Below, in pieces: positions 33,153-41,357 of a stretch of 64,000 nucleotides of DNA. How positions within the stretch are numbered: position 1 is the stretch's first letter; each line of letters opens with the position of its first letter. Source of the stretch: Ruminococcaceae bacterium HV4-5-B5C (GTDB lineage: Bacteria; Bacillota; Clostridia; Oscillospirales; Acutalibacteraceae); contig FXYJ02000005.1 in assembly GCA_900184925.1 (NCBI GenBank), positions 248,001-312,000 of the forward strand, given 5' to 3'. The notes beneath the pieces are model-generated. The model saw only the letters and a program-made list of their open reading frames with translations. It was not told the DNA's origin and made no database searches. The translations under genes and the position numbers were made by a program.

Positions 33153-34657
33153 AACAATTCCAAATCCGAACACCCGGGAATGCCCGATTTATCGAGGTTT
33201 TCGGGATCGGAGAGGAACTTTAAGAACGAGCTTTCAAGCTCGTTCTTTTCGTTTACAAGGTTATAGGCTACAATAACATGATCGTCGAATAGCCGCACTG
33301 AGTTGACAAAAGTCTTGATGATCTTTTCTGTGTATTCCTCCAACGGTTCATGTGTTTCGCGCCGGAACTGCGAAAGCAGGAAACGTATATCCTGCTCAGC
33401 TAAATCCGGTTGCCTGATGCTGCATTCTTCAATGTTATATTCTATTTGTTCCTGCGCGGCTTCGAGCTCGGAAAGCCGCTTCTTTGTTGTCTTGGTGACG
33501 ATCCCCTGCTCAATAGCTGCCATAAGGTTCTTAATATGTGTTTTGGTTTCGGAAAGCTGCTTCTGTAAAGCCCGGAGTTCGTCATTCTGTGAAGTGTCCT
33601 GCGCCTGTACCTCAACGCACCTTTTCGCGATGGATTCCAGTTTACCGGGTTGCAAAATGTATTCCTGAGTTGCGCCAACGACAAGGCTCTCAATCCAGTC
33701 CTTCCGTACAGCCTTTCGGTCGCACGTCTTGAGGCGTTTTTTATTGGTGCAGTTGTAGTAATAGTGCTTTTCACCATGCTTGCCGGTGCCGTACTCACCG
33801 GCCATACCTGCGCCGCAGGAGCCGCAATAGAGCTTCCCGGATAGATAATAGTCGATTTTGGCTTTCTTCCGGGCAGGGGCTTTGCGGACAGCAGAGATAC
33901 GCTGCTGAATCCGGTCAAACAGCGCTCTGTCAATGATCGCAGGAACGCCGTCTTCTACGCGGACACCCTGTGAGTCATAAACGCCTATGTATTTTTCGTT
34001 CTTAAGGATCGTCCGGAGGCTGTTTTTATTGAACTGACCGCCGCGCGCAGTTTTAGCGTCTATTGCGTTCAGCTCGGCACATATCTCTGTGATGGATTCT
34101 CCTTGATCGTACATTTTGAAAATCTTCTGTACAATAGAGGCCTGCTGCTCGTCTATCTCGAAAGATTTATCCGGGCCGATCTTATACCCTAAGGCGAGAT
34201 AGCCTCCTGTTACATGGCATTTATGAGCGCTTTCACGCATTCCACGCCGTATCTTCTGCGACAGCTCAGCGCTGTAGTATTCGGCCATACCTTCAAGCAT
34301 ACTTTCGAGGATAATCCCTTCCGGGCCATCCGGTATATTTTCCTTTGCGTAAAAGACCTTCACGCCGTTCTTTTTCAGCTGATTTTTATAGATTGCGCTG
34401 TCGTACCGGTTGCGCGCAAATCGGTCGGTTTTCCAGACAATTACAGCGTCGAAAAGGTGTTTGCTGCTGTCCTTGATCATTTTCTGAAACTGTGGCCGGT
34501 TATCTGACTTGCCGGTAATGTGGCGATCTATGTATGAGTCAACAATGGTCAGATCGTGGGCTTTCGCATACTGCTTGCATTCCCGGATCTGACCTTCAAT
34601 AGACTGTTCTGTTTGGTTCCCGCCCTCACTATATCGGGCGTAAATTACTGTTTTCAT
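33113..34657 (-). CDS. large serine recombinase (integrase of the ssrA-linked element)
   Basis: A 514-residue protein. The resolvase domain begins KTVIYARYSEGGNQTEQSIE (catalytic Ser at about position 10) with VWKTDRFARNRYDS. Then the recombinase domain (GYLALGYKIGPDKSFEID), a zinc ribbon (YCGSCGAGMAGEY, YYYNCTNKKR) and a coiled coil. The last about 11 residues (GGDDGSRTRVRR) are encoded by the antisense of the 3' end of ssrA, so the attachment site lies within the gene. It should catalyse site-specific integration and excision. Confidence 0.93.
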   Translation of the reverse strand: MKTVIYARYSEGGNQTEQSIEGQIRECKQYAKAHDLTIVDSYIDRHITGKSDNRPQFQKMIKDSSKHLFDAVIVWKTDRFARNRYDSAIYKNQLKKNGVKVFYAKENIPDGPEGIILESMLEGMAEYYSAELSQKIRRGMRESAHKCHVTGGYLALGYKIGPDKSFEIDEQQASIVQKIFKMYDQGESITEICAELNAIDAKTARGGQFNKNSLRTILKNEKYIGVYDSQGVRVEDGVPAIIDRALFDRIQQRISAVRKAPARKKAKIDYYLSGKLYCGSCGAGMAGEYGTGKHGEKHYYYNCTNKKRLKTCDRKAVRKDWIESLVVGATQEYILQPGKLESIAKRCVEVQAQDTSQNDELRALQKQLSETKTHIKNLMAAIEQGIVTKTTKKRLSELEAAQEQIEYNIEECSIRQPDLAEQDIRFLLSQFRRETHEPLEEYTEKIIKTFVNSVRLFDDHVIVAYNLVNEKNELESSFLKFLSDPENLDKSGIPGCSDLELFGGDDGSRTRVRR

Positions 34658-34741
34658 CGTGATTTCCTCTTTAATTGTGATTCGCCCAATGATATAATTA
34701 AAGGGCAGAAAGATTTTGTGGTTTCCGAATGAAATCCTGCG

Positions 34742-34777
34742 TCCGCCCGCTCAGTGCTGTAACACTGGGCGGGTGTT
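34742..34777 (+). terminator. terminator-like hairpin between integrase and repressor
   Basis: CCGCCCGCTCAGTG pairs with CACTGGGCGGG-type sequence (one mismatch), followed by a run of six T on the plus strand. Both neighbouring genes are on the minus strand, so its purpose is unclear; it may shield the integrase region. Confidence 0.55.
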
Positions 34778-34840
34778 TTTTACCTGTTTAACTCAGCAGG
34801 GTGAAGTGGATTGATTTTTTAGACTATACCCCTTTTACCG

Positions 34841-35311
34841 TCACCCGATGCTTTTGTCGGTATTTTGTAAAGCTGATAACGTTTTCGCATTTTCTTCTGC
34901 TTCCAGCTCGTGACGATAGCTATTCACCTCAGCGTCAATGTCGTTTGCCGCTTCCATATCTTCATCACTTTTATGAATGGCAGCGGAAAAAGCAGCTTTA
35001 TTTTGCATTTCGAGTAGCCCACGGATTTGAGACAAGGCATATTGCTGGAAGTCAGGGGTGAGCTGTCGAAATAATCGAACAGCCTCTTTTGTATTTTGGT
35101 CGTTCACTATGAACATATCGCCGGTGCCTGAATATAGCCAGTCCTCATTTACGTTGAAGATGGAACAAAGATGTTCTATGAATAGAGGCTTGATTTCGGC
35201 ACGATGCAGTTCCATATTCACAATCACGCCACGGCTCACGCCTAGCTTTTTACCGAATTCTTCTTGAGTAAGATTAAGAGCCTTGCGAATTTCCTTAAGT
35301 CTTTCGTCCAA
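34841..35311 (-). CDS. XRE-family repressor of the integrated element
   Basis: The start is TTG at 35,311 (reading MDERLKEIRKALNLTQEEFG) because GGGGTG lies six bases before it. The helix-turn-helix (EEFGKKLGVSRGVIVNMELH) is followed by SIFNVNEDWLYSGTGDMF, typical of phage/ICE repressors, and a long helical tail. It faces a strong divergent promoter with palindromic operators. Confidence 0.88.
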   Translation of the reverse strand: MDERLKEIRKALNLTQEEFGKKLGVSRGVIVNMELHRAEIKPLFIEHLCSIFNVNEDWLYSGTGDMFIVNDQNTKEAVRLFRQLTPDFQQYALSQIRGLLEMQNKAAFSAAIHKSDEDMEAANDIDAEVNSYRHELEAEENAKTLSALQNTDKSIG

Positions 35312-35394
35312 ATTGTTCACCCCTTTCAAAATACTATAGCATAATGCAAGTGTGCTTTCAACACATTACTAGATAAATATGCGGTTAGATGGTG

Positions 35395-35437
35395 TTGACA
35401 GCACTTTTACTATATGCTATACTGTGCTAACAGCACA
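35395..35437 (+). promoter_or_regulatory. main promoter and operator of the element
   Basis: TTGACA (35,395-35,400), 17-bp spacer, TATACT (35,418-35,423). A palindrome TGTGCT-AAC-AGCACA (35,423-35,437) overlaps the -10 and related TGTGCT/AGCAC half-sites occur at 35,351 and 35,399, as expected for XRE repressor binding. Confidence 0.8.
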
Positions 35438-35481
35438 ACAAGCCGCGCAATAATGTTTTGATAACACAGGGAGGCAATAAA

Positions 35482-35619
35482 ATGGAAGACGACAGCACAG
35501 AAAAAGAATTTGCTGAGATGTACGCGAAACTCAATAGCGCAAATCAGAACTATGCTAACTGTGTTCTGCAAACTTTGATATTTGCTCAAAGTGCAAAAGC
35601 CACGAAAGCACAGAATTAG
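35482..35619 (+). CDS. small hypothetical protein (45 aa), first gene of the element operon
   Basis: ATG with GGGAGG seven bases upstream, the first frame after the main promoter. The product (MEDDSTEKEFAEMYAKLNSA) is a short helix with no known motif. Position suggests a Cro/excisionase-like or leader role, not shown by sequence. Confidence 0.6.
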   Translation: MEDDSTEKEFAEMYAKLNSANQNYANCVLQTLIFAQSAKATKAQN

Positions 35620-35663
35620 GGTGACGACACTGCTTGCAACAGCAGGCAGGAAAGGGATGCAGG

Positions 35664-35828
35664 ATGAAAGCGAAAATTGAAAACGGCTGCATCGTAAGCG
35701 ATTACGTTGCACGACAAGTCCTTGAAATGGCGCGGGAGTTTTATTCGAACCCGGAAAACGTGAAAAAATATCAGGAGTGGCATCTTAAAACTTACGGCTG
35801 CTTGCCGAAGAGCTTCCCTGATACATAA
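35664..35828 (+). CDS. small hypothetical protein (54 aa)
   Basis: ATG at 35,664 after a GGATGCAGG-type site. The product includes GCIVSDYVARQVLEMAREFY, helical, unknown. Part of the early operon. Confidence 0.55.
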   Translation: MKAKIENGCIVSDYVARQVLEMAREFYSNPENVKKYQEWHLKTYGCLPKSFPDT

Positions 35829-35867
35829 AATCGCCTGTGGCAACGGGCAGAAGAGGACAGTACTAGA

Positions 35868-36122
35868 ATGGAAACCTATTGCCATTATAACGGCACCATA
35901 CATGATGAAAACAGTCAATATATCATTCAGCACCTCAGCTTAGCCCTTAAAGCGGCGGATTCAGATATTCTCAACGTAACTCCATCAAAAGGAAAACGAG
36001 CGGCGGTTATAGTCTACAAAAATGGGAGCACCCTCTTCATTTTGGCAGAGGGCGACAGCCCGCTCCAGATGATAGCTGACGTTACAAATCGCTGCTTGCT
36101 TAAGCAGGGTGTGATGGATTAA
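35868..36122 (+). CDS. hypothetical protein (84 aa)
   Basis: A small alpha/beta protein (IIQHLSLALKAADSDILNV, RAAVIVYKNGSTLFILAEGD, QMIADVTNRCLLKQG). Not assigned. In the same plus-strand run, before the replication genes. Confidence 0.55.
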   Translation: METYCHYNGTIHDENSQYIIQHLSLALKAADSDILNVTPSKGKRAAVIVYKNGSTLFILAEGDSPLQMIADVTNRCLLKQGVMD

Positions 36123-36154
36123 CTTACCGATGAAAACCAAGGAGGAAACCCCAG

Positions 36155-36496
36155 ATGGAAAAAAAGCTGTATTTTTGTTCTGTGCCAAACTGGGTGGCAC
36201 AGGATAGAAATTTATCGCTGAAAGCGAAAGGGTTATATCTACTGATTCAGAGTTGTATGGAAGACCCTGAATTCAATTATTACCGTTTCAAACAGGCCGT
36301 ACAGGAATACTGCGAAGAAGGGGATAAGGCATTCGATTCAACATGGAAAGAGCTTAAAAATGCAGGGTATTTAAAACAGCGCCGCATTTCACATGGCTCC
36401 GGTGTCGGCTTTCATTATGCCTATAAACTTTTAACTGCTCCCGACGGTTCCACAGCAGAGGAAATACTCCAGAACAAAAACGTTTATTCAAAATAG
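36155..36496 (+). CDS. winged-helix replication-associated protein
   Basis: A 113-residue protein with AAGGAGG upstream. PNWVAQDRNLSLKAKGLYLL and FDSTWKELKNAGYLKQRRI match the winged-helix domain found at the N-terminus of plasmid and phage initiators (RepA_N/DnaD-like). It may act with the next gene. Confidence 0.65.
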   Translation: MEKKLYFCSVPNWVAQDRNLSLKAKGLYLLIQSCMEDPEFNYYRFKQAVQEYCEEGDKAFDSTWKELKNAGYLKQRRISHGSGVGFHYAYKLLTAPDGSTAEEILQNKNVYSK

Positions 36497-36528
36497 CCGG
36501 TTTCTAACCGGATAACGGAGTAAAGCCA

Positions 36529-37320
36529 ATGGAAGAAAAACGCAGTTATTACGCCGTAATACCGGCAAACGTGAGATATGATGTGAATCTTGTCCCCAAT
36601 GCGAAATTGCTTTATGGGGAAATTACTGCTTTATGCAATGACAAGGGATATTGCTGGGCAACAAATAAATACTTTGCGGATTTATATGGAGTTTCAAATA
36701 GATGTATTCGTCAATGGATCTCTGCTTTGGAGAAACGAGGATACATAAAAACGGATACCTCTTATAGCAAAGATGGCAGCAAACGATATATCACAATTTC
36801 AAAGTGTGTTCCAGCATCCTCCCCCCCGGAAGAAAATTTCCTCCCCCCCGGAAGAAATCTTCCTCCCCCGGGGGGAAAAAATCTTCCTCCCCGGGGGGAA
36901 GAAATTTTCCTCCATAATAATACAGTGACTAATACTACAGTTCTTAATAAGTCAGTCAGTCAGTCTAAAGAGACAGGGGAGACTGACGAACTGACGGACG
37001 AAATCCGCGAGAGGCTGAAAGATCAGATTGATTACGACTATTTTGAGGACAACTACCCTGAAACCCTCTCCGGTGTGGATGCGCTGATCGACTGCATGGC
37101 AGAGATGCTGATATCCCCCTGCACGAAGATCAACGGCAGTATGCTGCAGCGGTCAGTTCTGGAATCATACATAAGCAAAACGGACTCTGAGCTTGTCAGG
37201 GAGTTTCTTGAGCATATGCGCGGCAGGAAGATGCGGGATATAAAAAACATCAGCGCATACTGGCAGTCAGCGTTTATAAATTTCATCAGGGAATCGGAAC
37301 TCGTAAGGCTCACGATTTAG
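36529..37320 (+). CDS. replication initiator-like protein (HTH_36 / DUF6017-like)
   Basis: A 263-residue protein. Winged-helix N-terminus (NAKLLYGEITALCNDKGYCW, YGVSNRCIRQWISALEKRGY), a central low-complexity Pro/Gly/Arg segment made by DNA repeats, and a C-terminal domain (LISPCTKINGSMLQRSVLES) as in ICE/plasmid initiators. It should open a local origin, possibly the repeat block inside its own gene. Confidence 0.75.
   Translation: MEEKRSYYAVIPANVRYDVNLVPNAKLLYGEITALCNDKGYCWATNKYFADLYGVSNRCIRQWISALEKRGYIKTDTSYSKDGSKRYITISKCVPASSPPEENFLPPGRNLPPPGGKNLPPRGEEIFLHNNTVTNTTVLNKSVSQSKETGETDELTDEIRERLKDQIDYDYFEDNYPETLSGVDALIDCMAEMLISPCTKINGSMLQRSVLESYISKTDSELVREFLEHMRGRKMRDIKNISAYWQSAFINFIRESELVRLTI
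36818..36913 (+). repeat. iteron-like repeats inside the initiator gene
   Basis: Four imperfect units of 22-24 bp, each starting CTCC(C)n, then G/C blocks, then AAGAAATnTTC-type sequence. The C-run/G-run switch makes adjacent units partly self-complementary. RepA_N-type plasmids keep their origin repeats within the initiator gene. Confidence 0.7.
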
Positions 37321-37391
37321 AGGGCCGGACAGGCCCTCCGGATAACTGAGAACCGATCAGGCTAAGCCTGACGAAGGAAGGGAAAAGGGAT

Positions 37392-37778
37392 ATGAGTTTA
37401 CCCGCTGATGTCTATTACAGGGTCGTCAACATAGCGCAGAGCTATTATATTTTGCTTGACCGTCTAAAGGAGATGGAGACCTCCGTGATATACAGGGCAC
37501 CCAATAGAGACGGTCAGCCGCGCGGCAGTCAGGTAAGTAATCCAACGGCTGATAAGGCAGTAAAAATAAGCGAGAGACAGGAAGAGTGCGAGCGTAAAAT
37601 CAAAGCAGTCGAGCGGGCTTGGAATGTCTTAGGGCCTAACTACAGGGAATTTATTAAGCTGCTCTATTTCGAGCACAGGAAAATCGAGGACATAGACTTA
37701 CCCATGTCCCCGCAGGAAAGAAAGGACGTAAGAGTTTTTTTTCTTGTTAGACTGGCAAGGTATTTGCATGAGATTTAG
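37392..37778 (+). CDS. ArpU/RinA-like regulator (sigma-4-like)
   Basis: A 128-residue protein: YYILLDRLKEMETSVIYRAP, then a coiled segment (QEECERKIKAVERAWNVLG) and a C-terminal HTH-like FIKLLYFEHRKIEDIDLPMS. Similar proteins activate late genes in Firmicutes phages. Its operon position before the surface genes fits a late activator. Confidence 0.55.
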   Translation: MSLPADVYYRVVNIAQSYYILLDRLKEMETSVIYRAPNRDGQPRGSQVSNPTADKAVKISERQEECERKIKAVERAWNVLGPNYREFIKLLYFEHRKIEDIDLPMSPQERKDVRVFFLVRLARYLHEI

Positions 37779-37820
37779 AAGCGAGGTGAAAAGAGTGGAT
37801 ATCGTCAGATGCAACAGCCC

Positions 37821-37849
37821 TTGACAATTAATACCAGCAATTCTATCTT
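37821..37849 (+). promoter_or_regulatory. promoter upstream of the surface-protein genes
   Basis: TTGACA, 17-bp spacer, TATCTT, 22 bp before the start at 37,871. Confidence 0.75.
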
Positions 37850-37870
37850 AAACGTTAGGGGGGAATCAAA

Positions 37871-38665
37871 ATGGAAAAAATCACTCTAACACCCAAAGCT
37901 AAGAAATTTACGATAATTGCCGGCGCTGCTGTTGTCTGTGTCTGTGTGGGTGTCCTGTCTTTTGTCCTTTTACAACATGCTGATGCGAAATCTGAAAAAT
38001 TGCCTACAGTATCGTTCGCAGCCAGTTCCGCAGTAAGCTCTTCAGCCAGTTCCACAGTAAGCTCATCAGGCAGTATCGAAGTAAGTACTTTGGCCGGTTC
38101 GGTCGGTTCAACTTCTTCGGCGATCAGTGGGGCGTCTTCGGGAGCTGCTTCCGGTTCTGTAAACTCTTCGACACCTGCTGCACAGCAAACAGGTACATCA
38201 AATAACGGAACGGCCACAGTAAGAACCAACAGCAATAATGGCGTTTCAGGTACAACAGATTCTCCCAAAGGTTCCGGAAGTGCCGGGAACAAAAGCGCGG
38301 AAACTACTCCTGCTGCACCAACAAAACCTTCTGGCGGTACACCGACACCGACACCGACGCCGAAAGCCCCTGACGTTCCGACAGTGACACCATACAACAT
38401 CAGTGCAGATCAGCAAGCAATTATTGCTTATGGCAGATCAAAAGGGCTTACCTATAATCCGAACCTTCGTCCCAAAAACACAACTTGGAGCGGTAGGGCA
38501 GATTTATTGGTAGATGTAGGCAGCGACTCCGATATAATCCGTGGTGGCAAAGATGATATTGACGGAATGCTTCGTGTAGGATTAGACGGCGCCGATTTCA
38601 ATCCATACTTTGAAAAGAAGTCCGATAAAACAAACGACTATTACTTCTATGTTCTGTGGGGCTGA
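37871..38665 (+). CDS. membrane-anchored Ser/Thr-rich surface protein
   Basis: A 264-residue protein. One N-terminal membrane helix (about residues 12-35) in a type II orientation, a long Ser/Ala/Gly/Thr-rich linker (about 45-165) and a C-terminal about 80-residue domain (DQQAIIAYGRSKGLTYNPNL, WSGRADLLVDVGSDSD). The C-terminal part resembles small domains seen beside adhesins in ICEs. Likely displayed on the cell surface; function unknown. Confidence 0.6.
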   Translation: MEKITLTPKAKKFTIIAGAAVVCVCVGVLSFVLLQHADAKSEKLPTVSFAASSAVSSSASSTVSSSGSIEVSTLAGSVGSTSSAISGASSGAASGSVNSSTPAAQQTGTSNNGTATVRTNSNNGVSGTTDSPKGSGSAGNKSAETTPAAPTKPSGGTPTPTPTPKAPDVPTVTPYNISADQQAIIAYGRSKGLTYNPNLRPKNTTWSGRADLLVDVGSDSDIIRGGKDDIDGMLRVGLDGADFNPYFEKKSDKTNDYYFYVLWG

Positions 38666-38734
38666 TGCCGAGCAGAATATAATTCAACAGCTTAGCGAGA
38701 CGGAGTCTTCCGTCTCTGAAAGGAGAGTCAAGGC

Positions 38735-41209
38735 TTGAAAAAAAGAATATGGTTCAAGGGGATTGCCTGTTTACTTTGTATGCTGCTTACTTTGCAAACG
38801 GGCTATTTTCATATACAGGCTTCTGCGGACGAGCGCACAATCTCCATGTACTACGACGGGTTCACCTGGGCAAATAATTACACGTTTACAAATCCCGTTA
38901 ATGGACAGACTGAAACATTTCACGCAGGACATGATTTAACCCGGCTCTGGTTCCGTTCCCTTAACGTCCCGGCTTACTGCGTGGAACCGGGTGCTGCGAT
39001 TGGGTATGGAACTCTCTACCAAAGCGGGGATTATAGCTACTGGAATGCGCTTGGTATTGCAAAACAACATGGCGTTAATATTGCGCTGCTCTATGGCTAT
39101 CCAAACAGTGGTTACACAGGCGACCGAAGCTTGGGCTTCGCAATCACACAGATTATCATCTGGGAATACGTTCTTGGATATCGCGACGCTTACACGGGTA
39201 TTTGCACAAACCGTGCCCTTATCAATAATCTTTCTGCGCCGAGTAATTACCAGAGTGCTTATTTAGATTATTACAATTATCTGGACTCGATGATCACGCA
39301 ATCAATGGTGATTCCCCCTTTTTTATCGTGGCGTCAGCAAACTGCGTCGACTTACACTCTAAAGTATAATGCCGCTGCCGACGACTATGAAACCGTATTG
39401 TATGACTCCAATTCAATTTCCTCCCTGCCGGAGACGAGCTTCTCCGCAGACGGCATTTCCTTTCAGGCATTGGATAGCCGGTCATTGAAAATATCAACTC
39501 GAAATATCATTGATGAAACTGCTCCCGTAAATATCGCTTGTTCCAAAAACATTCCAATGCACTCAGGCGCGGGCGCTATTACGGTCTGGTCGTCATCAAA
39601 TGCTCAACGGGTTGTTACAGGAAGTCAGCCGCCAGACCCTGCTTGCGGCTATATGCGCCTGCAAACGGAGTCTGTCGGCAATCTGAAAATTATAAAAAGT
39701 TCTGAGGACAGTATCGTCTCCGACCGTTCATTTTCGATCAGTGGAAACGGGATTGTAAAAACAGTGTCAACGGATTCATCCGGGAAAATACTGATCCCCA
39801 ATCTGCCGGTCGGAATCTATGATGTTGCCGAGCAGAGCACACCGATACAGTATAATCAACCGGCTACGCAGAGCATTACAGTCCTTCCGGGCAAAACCGT
39901 GACGGCCAACGTTACAAACACTCTGAAAAAAGGCCGGGTGAAGTTTGTCAAACAGGACAGCTATTCAGGAGGCTACCTTTCCGGAGCGGTTTATCAGGTC
40001 TTCAAAACTGACGGGACATTGGTTACCTCACTTACCTCCGACGCAAGCAAGTGGCTTTATACTCCGTATCTGTCCTATGGCGATTACTACATTAAGGAAC
40101 AGACATCGCCTGCAGGATTTGCGCTTGATAATACAAAGTACCCGTTCTCAATTACAGAGAATGAACAGATAATTTCTGAGACGCTTCAGGACAAGCCTCT
40201 GTCAGACGTATTCCCGACTTTTGTCACACCGAACGCAACGTACCGAAGCGGCACGGAGATCATTGCGAGCTACCTGATCCATAATAAAAGCTATGCGGAG
40301 CATGCTTCCGACCGGCCCCTGACCGTACACTTCACGGCAAGCTGTATCAAAAACGGGGCAAGGGTGAACGTAACCACTCAGCAGAACAGCGTTGTTGTCC
40401 CACGCAACGATGAAAATCTCATATGGTTTAAGGTTAAAATTCCGTCGGGTTCTTCAAAGATTTCTTTTAACTGTATGATAGATACCCCGTCCGGTGTTGT
40501 GGAAACCAACACGGAAAACAATACCGACAACCAGACGTTTGATGTTTCTCCGTCTCCCAACTCACAGACACCGAACACAAAGTTTGAAAACGTTCCAAAT
40601 TATTTCAGCAGACCCGATGATGATGCCGAAGTGCCGACCGGCAGCTATGCCACGAATGTGACACCCAGCGCCACATGGCAGCAGTGGGTATATGACGGAG
40701 CATGGAGCAAAAAGACGTATGGCATGACGCTTTCTGTGAATCAGCAGATCCTTCCAGATGCCAATTCTTTTTCCAGCTTTCTCACCGAGGGCCTCTGGCA
40801 CATGAAGTCCGGGTATGGTCTGAGTCTCACCGCAAATACAAGTGTTGCTCAATACAAAAGCACCACGCTCCCCAACGCCGGAATGTATGTTCTGCCGCAA
40901 AATGGCAATGCCTATTTCCCCGAATTCAACTTCGAACTGACGGACGCCAAATACAGGACGCTGCAGCTGACGGCGACCAACAAACTGGAATTTGAGCAGA
41001 ATCCGTATTCCATTACCGTGCAGGGGGAACACGACGGGAGGCGCATTCATTACACACCTCTCTGGTATCCGGACGGGAATTACACGGTGAAAACGTTCCT
41101 GTATGACTGCTGGACGCCTGCCGGAATGATCAGTCTGCAAGACACTCTTTCCCCGATCGTAATCGGCAGCAACATCTATAACGACTGGTTCATCAGTCAC
41201 ATTAAATGA
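38735..41209 (+). CDS. thioester-domain surface adhesin (TED plus SpaA-like domains)
   Basis: An 824-residue protein starting at TTG with GAAAGGAG upstream. A signal peptide (residues 1-31) leads to a thioester domain: NVPAYCVEPG supplies the Cys and AITQIIIWEY the Gln of the internal Cys-Gln bond. Two SpaA/prealbumin-like repeats follow (LKIIKSSEDSIVSDRSFSIS and VKFVKQDSYSGGYLSGAVYQ), then CARDB-like and unique domains. It ends YNDWFISHIK without an LPxTG sorting signal or membrane anchor. TED adhesins bind host or matrix proteins covalently. Confidence 0.85.
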   Translation: MKKRIWFKGIACLLCMLLTLQTGYFHIQASADERTISMYYDGFTWANNYTFTNPVNGQTETFHAGHDLTRLWFRSLNVPAYCVEPGAAIGYGTLYQSGDYSYWNALGIAKQHGVNIALLYGYPNSGYTGDRSLGFAITQIIIWEYVLGYRDAYTGICTNRALINNLSAPSNYQSAYLDYYNYLDSMITQSMVIPPFLSWRQQTASTYTLKYNAAADDYETVLYDSNSISSLPETSFSADGISFQALDSRSLKISTRNIIDETAPVNIACSKNIPMHSGAGAITVWSSSNAQRVVTGSQPPDPACGYMRLQTESVGNLKIIKSSEDSIVSDRSFSISGNGIVKTVSTDSSGKILIPNLPVGIYDVAEQSTPIQYNQPATQSITVLPGKTVTANVTNTLKKGRVKFVKQDSYSGGYLSGAVYQVFKTDGTLVTSLTSDASKWLYTPYLSYGDYYIKEQTSPAGFALDNTKYPFSITENEQIISETLQDKPLSDVFPTFVTPNATYRSGTEIIASYLIHNKSYAEHASDRPLTVHFTASCIKNGARVNVTTQQNSVVVPRNDENLIWFKVKIPSGSSKISFNCMIDTPSGVVETNTENNTDNQTFDVSPSPNSQTPNTKFENVPNYFSRPDDDAEVPTGSYATNVTPSATWQQWVYDGAWSKKTYGMTLSVNQQILPDANSFSSFLTEGLWHMKSGYGLSLTANTSVAQYKSTTLPNAGMYVLPQNGNAYFPEFNFELTDAKYRTLQLTATNKLEFEQNPYSITVQGEHDGRRIHYTPLWYPDGNYTVKTFLYDCWTPAGMISLQDTLSPIVIGSNIYNDWFISHIK

Positions 41210-41220
41210 TCATCATGGAT

Positions 41221-41335
41221 AAGTCGGACATTTTGTCCGACTTGTCTCTTCCTACCTGCTTCAGCTTCTGGCTGGTATGTCGGGCCGAAGCTGAACAGGT
41301 AAAGTAAATTAGAAGACCTCCCGGCCTTATGGCCG
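41221..41335 (+). other. structured leader between adhesin and sigma-like gene
   Basis: Three stems: AAGTCGGAC-ATTTT-GTCCGACTT (41,221-41,243, terminator-like); a 15-bp stem (TTCAGCTTC / GAAGCTGAA plus flanking CCTG/CAGG, about 41,254-41,303); and CCCGGCC-TTAT-GGCCGGG (about 41,316-41,335) just before the ribosome site. Confidence 0.6.
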
Positions 41336-41357
41336 GGAACAGGGAGGGAAGCAGATC

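Noticed and set aside
36800-36920. C and G homopolymer block as a possible assembly artefact
   Set aside because: The frame is kept across all units and ordered repeats fit an iteron block, so it is treated as real, although run lengths may be imprecise.
38340-38365. ACACCG microsatellite as a regulatory repeat
   Set aside because: It encodes a Thr-Pro linker in a low-complexity surface protein; no sign of more than coding.
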